A stretch of 15,160 bases of DNA from an uncultured Panacagrimonas sp. (GTDB lineage: Bacteria; Pseudomonadota; Gammaproteobacteria; Nevskiales; Nevskiaceae). Positions 1 through 8,680 of the stretch are shown piece by piece. The stretch lies in contig CAMLNE010000060.1 in the NCBI GenBank assembly GCA_946481265.1, positions 1 through 15,160 on the forward strand. The letters are read 5' to 3'. A program made the translations under genes and the position numbers. How positions within the stretch are numbered: the stretch's first letter is position 1; every line of letters starts with the position of its first letter. The notes beneath the pieces were generated by a model. That model worked only from the letters and a program-made list of their open reading frames with translations, did no database searches and was not told the DNA's origin.

Positions 1-72
1 GATCAGTAGATTGAAGCGGATTCTCCGGCGACCTGTGAGAAATGCGGGCTAGGCCAGCCTCGCGCAGAAGCG

Positions 73-101
73 AAGAAGGGCCGCGCGGGGCGGCCCTTCT
101 T
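73..101 (-). terminator. Terminator-like hairpin after the monooxygenase row
   Basis: A perfect 12-bp stem (73-84 with 90-101, 5-nt loop) begins 26 nt after the stop codon of the last monooxygenase gene. Read on the minus strand, the stem starts with AAGAAGGG and ends with CCCTTCTT, followed by a broken pyrimidine stretch. That resembles an intrinsic terminator, though without a clean U-tract. It is nearly symmetrical and could also stop transcription arriving from the left. The rest of 1-126 shows no gene that I can support. Confidence 0.7.
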
Positions 102-126
102 GATGCGGTTTCCGAAGCGGCGAAGC

Positions 127-1746
<1,620 letters not shown>

Positions 1747-1778
1747 GAACACTCCTTGTCTAAAGGTCGGCGCGCGCG

Positions 1779-1799
1779 CGGAGGGTCGGACACCCTCCG
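1779..1799 (-). repeat. Intercistronic hairpin (copy 2/copy 1 spacer)
   Basis: Perfect 8-bp inverted repeat (1779-1786 with 1792-1799, 5-nt loop), 33 nt upstream of the GTG start of copy 1. It could be an mRNA-stabilising or attenuating stem in a polycistronic transcript. No U-tract follows it, so I do not call it a terminator. It is adjacent to a short alternating CG run. Confidence 0.5.
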
Positions 1800-1848
1800 T
1801 CGCTTCATGGACGCCGATGTGCGTGCCGCAGGCCGCGCTGCGCACGCA

Positions 1849-1871
1849 GGGGCCGCGCGGCGCGCGGCCCC
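1849..1871 (-). repeat. Strong GC hairpin after copy 2
   Basis: Perfect 10-bp inverted repeat made only of G and C (1849-1858 with 1862-1871, 3-nt loop), about 30 nt after the copy 2 stop codon. A 12-bp direct repeat CGCGGCCCCGTT (1863-1874 and 1886-1897) overlaps its right arm, so the second repeat copy could pair with the left arm as an alternative. There is no U-tract. A role in partial termination or in 3'-end protection of the upstream message is inferred. Confidence 0.55.
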
Positions 1872-1900
1872 GTTACTGTTCCGATCGCGGCCCCGTTGGA

Positions 1901-3538
1901 TCAGCTCAGCGCGAAGCCCTGGTATCCGCCGGCCTTCACCTCGTCGCATGCCTGCTTGTAGACGTTGACGCCGCCTGCATACGACAGCCGGCGGCGCGGC
2001 GTGCCCGGAACGTTCGAGCCCATGTACCAGGAGTCGGTCTTGGTCAGCAGCGTCGCGTTGGCGATCTGGTCGTGATGCTTGACCCACTCGTCTTCCTTCT
2101 CGGCGGTGGGTTCCATCACCGAAAGCTTGTGGTCACGCATGTACTTGATCGTGTCGGCGATCCAGTTGGCCTGCTGCTGCAGACACGTGGTCATGTTGCA
2201 CAGCGCCGCCGCCGGCGCGAGCGGAGCGCCCGTGGTGAACAGGTTCGGGTAGCCATGCACCTGCAGGCCCATCGTGGTGCGGATCTCCTTGCCCCAGTCG
2301 TCCTTGAGCGAACGGCCGGCGCGGCCGCGGATGTCCATGCGCGTCAGCGCGCCGGTGCCCGCGTCGAAGCCGGTGGCGAGGATCAGGATGTCCAGCTCGT
2401 GCACCTTGCCGTCGGAGGTCTTCACGCCTTCGGGCACGATCTCCGTGATCCCGGTCTTGTGGCAATTGACGGCCGTGACGTTGGGACGCAGGAACGATTC
2501 GAGATAGCCGTTCTCCAGCGGTACGCGGCGCATCCCGAAGCCGTGATCGGTCGGAACGAGGACCTCGATCAGGTCCGCGCGGTTCTGGAGACGCCGGCGC
2601 ATCTTCTCGCGCGCAAAAGCGCTGATGTCGTCGTTCGCCGCACGCTCCGAGAAGACCTCCGGATACGACCCGATCCACATCGCCAGCGAGCCGTCGGCCC
2701 ACAGCTTCTCGTACACCGCGCGGCGCTGCTCCGGCGTCGAGTCATGCCAGCTGCCGTTCGAAAAGTCGTAATCGAAACCGGCGAAGGTGGCGTTGACCTG
2801 GTCCTTGATCTGGCTGAAGCGGTCGAGGATGCCCTTGCGCTCTTCCTCGGTGTACTTGGGATTGCGGATCGGAATGCTGAAGTTGGGATTGAGCACGAAC
2901 ACGGTCAGGTGGCCGACCTGGGGCGCGATGGTCTGGATGACCTGCATGCCGGTCGCACCCACCCCGACCACGCCGACGCGCTTGCCCGCCAGGTCGACAC
3001 CTTCCTTGGGCCAGCGCGAGGTGTGGAACAGCTTGCCCTTGAACGTCTTCTGGCCGGGGAACATCTCGGCCATCGGCGCCGACAACATGCCGGCGCAGCT
3101 GACGAAGAACTGCGTGTCGTACACGTCGCCGTTCTCGGTGGTGACCGTCCAGCGATTGGTCGACTCGTTGAAGTGCGCCGACTCGACGCGGGTGTTGAAC
3201 TTGTAGCTGCGACGCAGATCGAGCTCGTCGGCCACGAACTGCAGCCACTTCTCGGTATCCGGCTGCGGCGCGAAGCGCTCCTTGGGACCGCCCCACTTCT
3301 TGTTCAGCGCCTCGGAGAACCAGTACTGGTAGACCTCGGTCTGCGAGTCGAAGCGCGCGCCCGGATACCGGTTCCAGTACCAGGTGCCGCCGACATCGGA
3401 ACCCGCCTCGATGCCGAGGACATTCAGACCCATTTCACGCAGGCGATGAAGCTGGCACAGGCCGGCGACGCCGGCTCCGACCACGATCGCGTCGAGATGC
3501 TGGGTCTTGGTTGGGAATGATGGGGAAGCCGTACCCAT
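1901..3538 (-). CDS. Type I Baeyer-Villiger-like flavin monooxygenase, copy 2
   Basis: 545-aa flavin monooxygenase with all BVMO landmarks: GAGVAG (21-26) for FAD, GGTWYWNRYPG and active-site Asp64, fingerprint FKGKLFHTSRWP with His172, second Rossmann GVGATG (192-197), and RR at 337-338, where Arg338 matches the catalytic Arg of phenylacetone monooxygenase. Unusual: the FQRT segment that binds the 2'-phosphate of NADPH reads FVLN (Leu216-Asn217), although the flanking residues align without gaps to copy 1. A changed nicotinamide cofactor preference is therefore plausible. The start ATG at 3538 has AGGAGA 6 nt upstream. It is the middle gene of the row and most like copy 3: over a 75-residue C-terminal stretch I count 70 identities. 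The substrate is unknown. Confidence 0.92.
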   Translation of the reverse strand: MGTASPSFPTKTQHLDAIVVGAGVAGLCQLHRLREMGLNVLGIEAGSDVGGTWYWNRYPGARFDSQTEVYQYWFSEALNKKWGGPKERFAPQPDTEKWLQFVADELDLRRSYKFNTRVESAHFNESTNRWTVTTENGDVYDTQFFVSCAGMLSAPMAEMFPGQKTFKGKLFHTSRWPKEGVDLAGKRVGVVGVGATGMQVIQTIAPQVGHLTVFVLNPNFSIPIRNPKYTEEERKGILDRFSQIKDQVNATFAGFDYDFSNGSWHDSTPEQRRAVYEKLWADGSLAMWIGSYPEVFSERAANDDISAFAREKMRRRLQNRADLIEVLVPTDHGFGMRRVPLENGYLESFLRPNVTAVNCHKTGITEIVPEGVKTSDGKVHELDILILATGFDAGTGALTRMDIRGRAGRSLKDDWGKEIRTTMGLQVHGYPNLFTTGAPLAPAAALCNMTTCLQQQANWIADTIKYMRDHKLSVMEPTAEKEDEWVKHHDQIANATLLTKTDSWYMGSNVPGTPRRRLSYAGGVNVYKQACDEVKAGGYQGFALS

Positions 3539-3613
3539 GGGAAATCTCCTGTCATGTCGATGGAGTCGTCCGCCCGGATCGCCGAAGGCGACCCGGGGGT
3601 CGACGAACTGGCA

Positions 3614-3636
3614 CGGACGGTGCCACGCACCGTCCG
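3614..3636 (-). repeat. Intercistronic hairpin B (copy 3/copy 2 spacer)
   Basis: Perfect 10-bp inverted repeat (3614-3623 CGGACGGTGC with 3627-3636, 3-nt loop) in the 132-bp spacer. It lies 6 nt from a second perfect hairpin at 3643-3665. A weaker 5-bp stem (3579-3583 with 3587-3591) lies between it and the copy 2 ribosome binding site. Confidence 0.55.
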
Positions 3637-3642
3637 CGAGAT

Positions 3643-3665
3643 ACGGAGGATCGGGGATCCTCCGT
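3643..3665 (-). repeat. Intercistronic hairpin A, directly after the copy 3 stop
   Basis: Perfect 10-bp inverted repeat (3643-3652 with 3656-3665, 3-nt loop) starting 5 nt after the copy 3 stop codon. With the neighbouring stem at 3614-3636 it forms two stacked tri-loop hairpins. No U-tract follows. Likely roles, all inferred, are 3'-end protection of the first cistron, an RNase processing site, or partial attenuation that lowers expression of the downstream copies. Confidence 0.58.
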
Positions 3666-3670
3666 TGCGG

Positions 3671-5305
3671 TCAGCTCAGGGCAAAGCCCTTGTAGCCGCT
3701 GGCCTTGATGTCCTCACAGGCCTGCCGGTAGGTGTGCACGCCGCCGGGATAGGACAACAGCCGACGCGGCTTGCCCGGAACGTTCGAGCCCATGTACCAG
3801 GAGTGGGACTTCGCGAACAGTGAGGAGTTGGAGATGCCGTCGTGGTGCTCCACCCACTCGTTTTCCTTCTCGGCGGTCGGCTCGATGACCTTGAGGTTGC
3901 TGGCGCGCATCCACGCGATGGTGTCCGCGATCCAGCCGGCCTGCTGCTGCAGGCAGGTGGTCATGTTGCACAGCGCCGCCGCCGGCGCGAGCGGCGCGCC
4001 AGTGGTGAACAGGTTCGGATAGCCGTGCACCTGCAGTCCCAGGGTGGTGCGGATTTCCTTGCCCCACTCGTCCTTCAGCGAACGGCCACCGCGGCCGCGG
4101 ATGTCCATGCGCGTCAGCGCACCGCTGCCCGCATCGAAGCCCGTGGCCAGGATCAGCACGTCGAACTCGTGCACCTTGCCGTCCGAGGTCTTCACGCCTT
4201 CCGGCACGACTTCCGTGATCCCGGTCTTGTGGCAGTTCACCGCCGTGACGTTGGGACGCAGGAACGCTTCCAGATAGCCGCTTTCCAGCGGCACGCGGTG
4301 GATGCCGAAGCCATGGTTGGTCGGGATCAGGGTTTCCCAGAGGTCAGGACGCGACTTGAGGCGCTCCTGCATCTTTCCGCGCACGAACGCGGAGATTTCC
4401 TCGCTGGCTTCCTTGTAGAAGAAGATTTCCGTGTACGCCGCCAGCCACAGCGACAGCGATCCATCCGCCCACAGGCGTTCGTACACCGCGTGACGTTGCT
4501 CGGGCGTCTGGTCGTGCCATTTGCCGTTGGTGAAGTCGTAGTCGAAGCCGGCATACGTGCTGTTGACCTGCTTCGCGATTTCCTTGTAGCGCTTCTTGAA
4601 GTCCGCGCGATCCGCATCGGTGTACTTCGGATTGCGCATCGGCGTGATGTAGTTCGGATTGAGCACGAACACCGTCAGATGACCCACCTCCGAGGCGATG
4701 GTCTGGATCACCTGGATGCCGGTGGCGCCCACGCCGACGATGCCGACACGCTTGCCGGCGAGGTCCACTTTCTCCCGCGGCCAACGCGCCGTGGAAAGCA
4801 GCTGCCCCTTGAAGCTCTTCTGACCCTTGAACAGGTCCGTCATCGGCGCCGACAGCATGCCGGTGCAACTGACGAAGAACTGCGTGTCGATCTTGTCGCC
4901 CTTGTCGGTCGTCACCAGCCAGCGGCCGGTGGACTCGTTGAAGTGGGCGGATTCGACGCGGGTGTCGAACTTGTAGTTGGGTTTCAGGTCGAGGAAATTG
5001 GCGGCGAACTGCAGCCAGCGCTCGTTGTCCGGCTGCGCGCCGAAGCGCTCCTTCGGGCCCTCCCACGCCTCGTGCAGTTCCTGCGAGAACCAGAACTGGT
5101 AGATCTCGGTCTGCGAATCGAAGCGGCAGCCGGGATAGCGGTTCCAGTACCACGTGCCGCCGACATCCGAACCGGCTTCGATGCCCTGAACGTTCAGTCC
5201 CATCTTGCGCAGATGGAATACCTCGGAAAGGCCGGCGACACCGGCGCCGACGACGACGGCGTCACACGTCTGGGTTGCCTGTGAGGCGGTTGCGGTAGCC
5301 GACAT
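3671..5305 (-). CDS. Baeyer-Villiger-like flavin monooxygenase, copy 3, atypical motifs
   Basis: 544-aa flavin monooxygenase and first gene of the row. It has GAGVAG (20-25), GGTWYWNRYPG with active-site Asp63, second Rossmann GVGATG (191-196) and Arg337, which matches the catalytic Arg. Three positions depart from the family. The fingerprint reads FKGQLLSTARWP, so its central His is Ser171. The NADPH phosphate segment reads FVLN (Leu215-Asn216) instead of FQRT. The residue before the catalytic Arg is His336 where characterised enzymes have Lys, or Arg in copies 1 and 2. The frame is intact and full length, so it is not an obvious pseudogene. It may have another cofactor preference, weak activity, or act as an oxidase or N/S-monooxygenase. 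The start ATG at 5305 follows AAGGAG by 8 nt; a longer frame to 5446 lacks a ribosome binding site and family similarity. Confidence 0.9.
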   Translation of the reverse strand: MSATATASQATQTCDAVVVGAGVAGLSEVFHLRKMGLNVQGIEAGSDVGGTWYWNRYPGCRFDSQTEIYQFWFSQELHEAWEGPKERFGAQPDNERWLQFAANFLDLKPNYKFDTRVESAHFNESTGRWLVTTDKGDKIDTQFFVSCTGMLSAPMTDLFKGQKSFKGQLLSTARWPREKVDLAGKRVGIVGVGATGIQVIQTIASEVGHLTVFVLNPNYITPMRNPKYTDADRADFKKRYKEIAKQVNSTYAGFDYDFTNGKWHDQTPEQRHAVYERLWADGSLSLWLAAYTEIFFYKEASEEISAFVRGKMQERLKSRPDLWETLIPTNHGFGIHRVPLESGYLEAFLRPNVTAVNCHKTGITEVVPEGVKTSDGKVHEFDVLILATGFDAGSGALTRMDIRGRGGRSLKDEWGKEIRTTLGLQVHGYPNLFTTGAPLAPAAALCNMTTCLQQQAGWIADTIAWMRASNLKVIEPTAEKENEWVEHHDGISNSSLFAKSHSWYMGSNVPGKPRRLLSYPGGVHTYRQACEDIKASGYKGFALS

Positions 5306-5367
5306 CTGGCGTTCTCCTTTTAGATCTTGTAGTGGGTTCCTCCGCTTCCTCGCGGGGCCGGCCGATG

Positions 5368-5417
5368 CGGAGTGCGCGCCTGCGACCGTACGCAGACGGT
5401 ACCGGGCGCGCGCTCCG
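5368..5417 (-). repeat. Long stem-loop in the monooxygenase leader
   Basis: Positions 5368-5380 pair with 5405-5417 over 13 positions, with a single T/G wobble. Inside, after a 4x4 internal loop, ACCGT (5385-5389) pairs with ACGGT (5396-5400) around a 6-nt loop. An alternative inner stem, CTGCG (5380-5384) with CGCAG (5391-5395), is mutually exclusive with it. The structure sits 63 nt upstream of the copy 3 start, between the candidate promoter and the ribosome binding site. Confidence 0.5.
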
Positions 5418-5461
5418 CCGGCTCCCCCTCGCGATGGGGGGGACATTAGAACATCCGGGGG

Positions 5462-5500
5462 GGCTGCGCGGACCCAGCGCCCGACTTAAGGGGCGCAGCC
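5462..5500. repeat. Inverted repeat with a competing inner stem
   Basis: GGCTGCGC (5462-5469) is the exact reverse complement of 5493-5500. An overlapping alternative pairs GCGCCC (5477-5482) with GGGCGC (5491-5496), using part of the same right arm. It lies just upstream of the candidate -10 region of the monooxygenase row, so it could be an operator or part of the cysNC 3' end. GC-rich DNA yields such repeats by chance, so confidence is low. Confidence 0.35.
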
Positions 5501-5586
5501 GGCGGCCTCGAGGGTGCCGATTCCCGTGGCGCGAACGCCGGGCACGATGGATTTCCGCACGTGCTCCGGCGCCGACTCACGGCCGT

Positions 5587-7506
5587 TCAGGCGTCGAGCA
5601 CCCTGTTCACGATCAGGTCCGCCGCCTGCTCTGCCGTCATCGTGGTGGTGTCGATGCGGATCTCGGGGGTTTGTGGCGGCTCGTAGGGCGAGTCGATGCC
5701 GGTGAAGTTCTTCAGCTCGCCGCTACGCGCCTTCTTGTACAGACCCTTGACGTCGCGTCGCTCGGCTTCGGCCAGCGGAGCATCGATGTGGATCTCCCAG
5801 AATTCACCCGGTGCGATCATGCCGCGCACCATCTCGCGCTCGGCACGGAAGGGGGAGATGAACGCGGTCACCACCATCAGCCCGGCGTCGGTCATCAGCT
5901 TCGCGACCTCGCCGACGCGCCGGATGTTCTCGATACGGTCCGCCTGGGTGAAGCCCAGGTCCTTGTTGAGCCCGTGGCGGACGTTGTCGCCGTCGAGCAG
6001 GAAGGTGTGGCGTCCCTGGTGCACGAGTTTCTTCTCGACCAGGTTGGCGATGGTCGACTTGCCCGCCCCGCTCAGTCCCGTGAACCACAGCACCGCCGGC
6101 TTCTGGTGCTTGAGCCCTGCCCGGACCTCGCGCGTGATGTCCAGCGCCTGCCAGTGCACGTTCTGCGCGCGGCGCAGCGAGAAGTGCAGCATCCCCGCCG
6201 CCACCGTCGCATTGCTGAACTTGTCGATCAGGATGAAGCCGCCCAGCGTCCGGTTGTCCGCGTAGGCCTCGAACGGCAGCGCGCGATCGGTCGTCACCTT
6301 GACCACGCCGATGGCGTTGAGCTCCAGGGTCTTGGCCGCCAGGTGCTCGAGCGTGTTGACGTTGATCTGATACTCCGGCGCGTGGATCGTCGCCGTCACC
6401 GTCTGTGTGCCCAGCTTGAGCCAGTACGGCCGTCCGGGAATCAGCGCCTCGTCGGCCATCCACACCAGGGTCGCTTCGAACTGGTCGGCTGCCTGCACCG
6501 GGCTTTCGGCCGGCGTGATCACGTCGCCGCGCGAGCAGTCGATCTCGTCGGCCAGGCACAGGGTGACCGACTGCCCCGCCACCGCCATGGCGAGATCCCC
6601 GTCCAGGGTCACGATGCGCGTCACCGTGCTGGTCTTGCCGCTGGGCAGCACGCGGATGGCATCGCCCGGCTTGATCGAGCCGCTGGCGACAAGCCCCGAG
6701 AATCCGCGGAAATCGAGATTCGGCCGGTTCACCCACTGCACCGGCAGCCGGAACGGCCGCGCCTGGTCGCGCGTGGCGTCGAGCTCGACCGTCTCCAGGT
6801 GCGCCATCAGGGTCGGGCCCGTGTACCAGGGCATCCGGGTCGACGGCGTCGTCACGTTGTCGCCCTTGAACCCGGAGATCGGCAGCGGCGTGAAGGCCTC
6901 GATGCCGATGCTGCGGGCAAAGACGCGGTATTCCTCGACGATGGCCTCGTACTTCGCCCGGTCGTAGCCGACCAGGTCCATCTTGTTGACCGCCAGCACC
7001 AGGTTGCGGATGCCGAGCAGGTGCGCCAGGTAGCTGTGCCGCCGGGTCTGCGTCAGCACGCCCTTGCGCGCGTCGATCAGGATGATCGCCAGGTCCGCCG
7101 TCGAGGCGCCGGTGACCATGTTGCGGGTGTACTGCTCGTGCCCCGGCGTGTCGGCGACGATGAACTTGCGCTTCTCGGTGGAGAAGAACCGGTACGCAAC
7201 GTCGATGGTGATGCCCTGCTCGCGCTCGGCCGCCAGCCCGTCGACCAGCAGTGCAAAGTCGATCTCCTGGCCCTGCGTGCCAACCTTCCTGGAATCGGAC
7301 TCCAGCGCCGCCAGCTGATCCTCGAAGATCATCTTCGAGTCGTACAGCAGCCGCCCGATCAGGGTCGACTTGCCGTCGTCCACGCTGCCGCAGGTGATGA
7401 AGCGCAGCAGGCTCTTGTGCTGATGCCGGACCAGGTAGGCGTCGATGTCCTGGGCGATCAGGGCGTCGGTGCGATAGACGCGGTCGTCGGGGATCGGGGT
7501 CGACAT
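5587..7506 (-). CDS. cysNC: Bifunctional sulfate adenylyltransferase large subunit/APS kinase
   Basis: 639-aa fusion. The N-terminal CysN part is the GTPase subunit that, with CysD, makes adenosine 5'-phosphosulfate from ATP and sulfate. The C-terminal CysC part phosphorylates it to PAPS. CysN shows the P-loop GSVDDGKS (40-47), DTPGHEQY (119-126) and NKMD (174-177). CysC begins around residue 450 with P-loop GLSGAGKS (477-484), DGDNVRHGL, and FISPFRAE, whose Ser551 matches the phosphorylated Ser of E. coli CysC. The length fits known CysNC/NodQ fusions. The start ATG at 7506 shares one base with the cysD stop codon (TGATG), with AGGAGG just upstream inside cysD, so the two are translationally coupled. 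It is the last gene of the cysD-cysNC operon. No reductase genes are in the window. Confidence 0.96.
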   Translation of the reverse strand: MSTPIPDDRVYRTDALIAQDIDAYLVRHQHKSLLRFITCGSVDDGKSTLIGRLLYDSKMIFEDQLAALESDSRKVGTQGQEIDFALLVDGLAAEREQGITIDVAYRFFSTEKRKFIVADTPGHEQYTRNMVTGASTADLAIILIDARKGVLTQTRRHSYLAHLLGIRNLVLAVNKMDLVGYDRAKYEAIVEEYRVFARSIGIEAFTPLPISGFKGDNVTTPSTRMPWYTGPTLMAHLETVELDATRDQARPFRLPVQWVNRPNLDFRGFSGLVASGSIKPGDAIRVLPSGKTSTVTRIVTLDGDLAMAVAGQSVTLCLADEIDCSRGDVITPAESPVQAADQFEATLVWMADEALIPGRPYWLKLGTQTVTATIHAPEYQINVNTLEHLAAKTLELNAIGVVKVTTDRALPFEAYADNRTLGGFILIDKFSNATVAAGMLHFSLRRAQNVHWQALDITREVRAGLKHQKPAVLWFTGLSGAGKSTIANLVEKKLVHQGRHTFLLDGDNVRHGLNKDLGFTQADRIENIRRVGEVAKLMTDAGLMVVTAFISPFRAEREMVRGMIAPGEFWEIHIDAPLAEAERRDVKGLYKKARSGELKNFTGIDSPYEPPQTPEIRIDTTTMTAEQAADLIVNRVLDA

Positions 7507-8435
7507 CAGAAATAGCCCTCCTGCTTCTTCTTCTCCATGCTCGCGGTCTGGTCGTGGTCGATCGCCCGGCCTTGGCGTTCGGACGTGGTCGTCAGCAGCA
7601 TCTCCTGGATCACCGCCGGCAAGGTCGCGGCAGTGCTCTCCACCGCCCCCGTGAGCGGATAGCAGCCCAGCGTACGGAACCGGATCGAACGCGGCGTGGG
7701 CACCTCGCCCGGCTTCAGCGGAAACCGATCGTCGTCCACCATCAGGATCAGCCCGTCGCGCACCACGGTCGGGCGCACCGCCGCCAGGTACAGCGGCACG
7801 ATGGGAATGTTCTCCAGGTGGATGTACTGCCAGATGTCCAGCTCGGTCCAGTTGGAGATCGGGAACACCCGGATGCTCTCGCCCCTGGCCTTCTTCGCGT
7901 TGTAGAGATTCCACAGTTCCGGACGCTGGTTCTTCGCGTCCCAGCGGTGATTCGCCGAGCGGAACGAAAAGATCCGCTCCTTGGCCCGCGACTTCTCCTC
8001 GTCGCGGCGCGCGCCGCCGAAGGCCACGTCGAACTTGTACAGGTCCAGCGCCTGCTTGAGTCCCTCGGTCTTCCACAGGTCGGTGTGCAGGGACCCGTGA
8101 TCGAACGGGTTGATGCCCTTGGCCTTGGCTTCCGGGTTCTGATAGACCAGCAGTTCCATGCCCGACTCACGCGCCATCTTGTCGCGCAGGGCATACATGT
8201 CGCGGAACTTCCACGTCGTGTCCACGTGCAGCAGCGCAAACGGCGGCACCGACGGATAGAACGCCTTGCGCGCCAGGTGCAGCATCACCGCACTGTCCTT
8301 GCCTACCGAGTACAGCATCACCGGCTTTTCGGATTCCGACACCACCTCACGCATGATGTGGATCGACTCGGCTTCCAGCCGCTGGAGATGCGTGAGCGTC
8401 GACGAGGACGCGACAGTCGTCGCGATTTTGTTCAT
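7506..8435 (-). CDS. cysD: Sulfate adenylyltransferase subunit 2
   Basis: 309-aa catalytic subunit of ATP sulfurylase, an adenylyl-transferring enzyme of the PAPS-reductase/PP-loop family. It works as a complex with the CysN GTPase in the cytoplasm. [14 protein letters not shown] near the N-terminus, the PP-loop SVGKDS (43-48), [15 protein letters not shown], and the C-terminal [16 protein letters not shown] block are characteristic. Its length is close to the E. coli protein. I chose ATG at 8435 because it places the family's conserved N-terminal block at the expected distance. The Shine-Dalgarno is weak (AAAGG, about 13 nt away). An in-frame ATG at 8501 would add 22 unlike residues. It is the first gene of the sulfate-activation operon and is probably controlled by sulfur status in the usual proteobacterial manner, although I could not identify a CysB site. 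Confidence 0.96.
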   Translation of the reverse strand: MNKIATTVASSSTLTHLQRLEAESIHIMREVVSESEKPVMLYSVGKDSAVMLHLARKAFYPSVPPFALLHVDTTWKFRDMYALRDKMARESGMELLVYQNPEAKAKGINPFDHGSLHTDLWKTEGLKQALDLYKFDVAFGGARRDEEKSRAKERIFSFRSANHRWDAKNQRPELWNLYNAKKARGESIRVFPISNWTELDIWQYIHLENIPIVPLYLAAVRPTVVRDGLILMVDDDRFPLKPGEVPTPRSIRFRTLGCYPLTGAVESTAATLPAVIQEMLLTTTSERQGRAIDHDQTASMEKKKQEGYF

Positions 8436-8680
8436 TTGCAGATGTGACCTTTCAGATGGACGCAGCCGGCCCCGGAAACGGTCAGGGGAGCCATGCGCCA
8501 AGGCTGGCCATCGATACCCTGACGAATGCCCTTGGAGTGGCCTGCGCGAACGGCGATTTTACCTCGCCGCCCCTCCCGGCAGGATCGGCCCGCCGGGCAG
8601 GGCAGACAGCGGGCGAAGGTGCGGCCTCGTGGCCACGCCGCTCGGCGCCCATCCGCGAGCGGCCGGGCGTAGCGTCTTCT
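8436..8680 (-). promoter_or_regulatory. cysD upstream region
   Basis: 245-bp gap between tetR and cysD. On the minus strand TAAAAT (8561-8556) is the best -10-like box, about 120 nt from the cysD start, but I cannot pick out a good -35. A 6-bp inverted repeat (8575-8580 with 8592-8597) lies just upstream of it. No small ORF or recognisable riboswitch is seen. Confidence 0.35.
8637..8663 (-). terminator. Hairpin after the TetR gene, possible terminator
   Basis: Perfect 8-bp stem GCCGCTCG (8637-8644) with 8656-8663 and an 11-nt loop, about 18 nt past the stop codon of the TetR gene. It lacks a U-tract, so it is a weak or factor-dependent terminator at best. Confidence 0.35.

Larger units (their letters stand above)
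5306..5586 (-). promoter_or_regulatory. Upstream region/leader of the monooxygenase row
   Basis: 281-bp gap between the end of cysNC and copy 3 with no supportable gene. The only AT-rich island is 5443-5454, flanked by two G7 tracts (5436-5442 and 5457-5463). On the minus strand it contains TCTAAT (5450-5445), a possible -10 box, without a convincing -35. If it is used, the leader would be roughly 130 nt and would contain the 5368-5417 stem-loop. I see no clear intrinsic terminator for cysNC here, so read-through from the cys operon is possible. Confidence 0.4.

Noticed and set aside
1769..1780. Alternating CG run as a possible Z-DNA or functional repeat
   Set aside because: Too short and expected at this GC content.
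1747..1845. N-terminal extension of copy 1 to an ATG at 1845
   Set aside because: The extension is unlike the family and crosses the spacer hairpin. The GTG at 1746 has a near-perfect ribosome binding site.
2885..2899. Initial idea that FVLN in copies 2 and 3 replaces the catalytic Arg
   Set aside because: Counting from the active-site Asp places this site at residue 217 of phenylacetone monooxygenase numbering (cofactor binding). The catalytic Arg is in the FGxxR segment and is conserved in all three.
5306..5446. N-terminal extension of copy 3 to 5446
   Set aside because: Low-complexity Arg/Ala-rich residues run through the leader stem-loop. The ATG at 5305 has AAGGAG 8 nt upstream.
5332..7515. 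727-codon open frame on the plus strand opposite cysNC
   Set aside because: CysNC is unmistakable on the other strand. The antisense product has low-complexity composition and no motif.
7507..8076. Reading cysNC from an upstream start at 8076
   Set aside because: The frame would overlap most of cysD. CysN family proteins begin where ATG 7506 falls, and the TGATG overlap is typical coupling.
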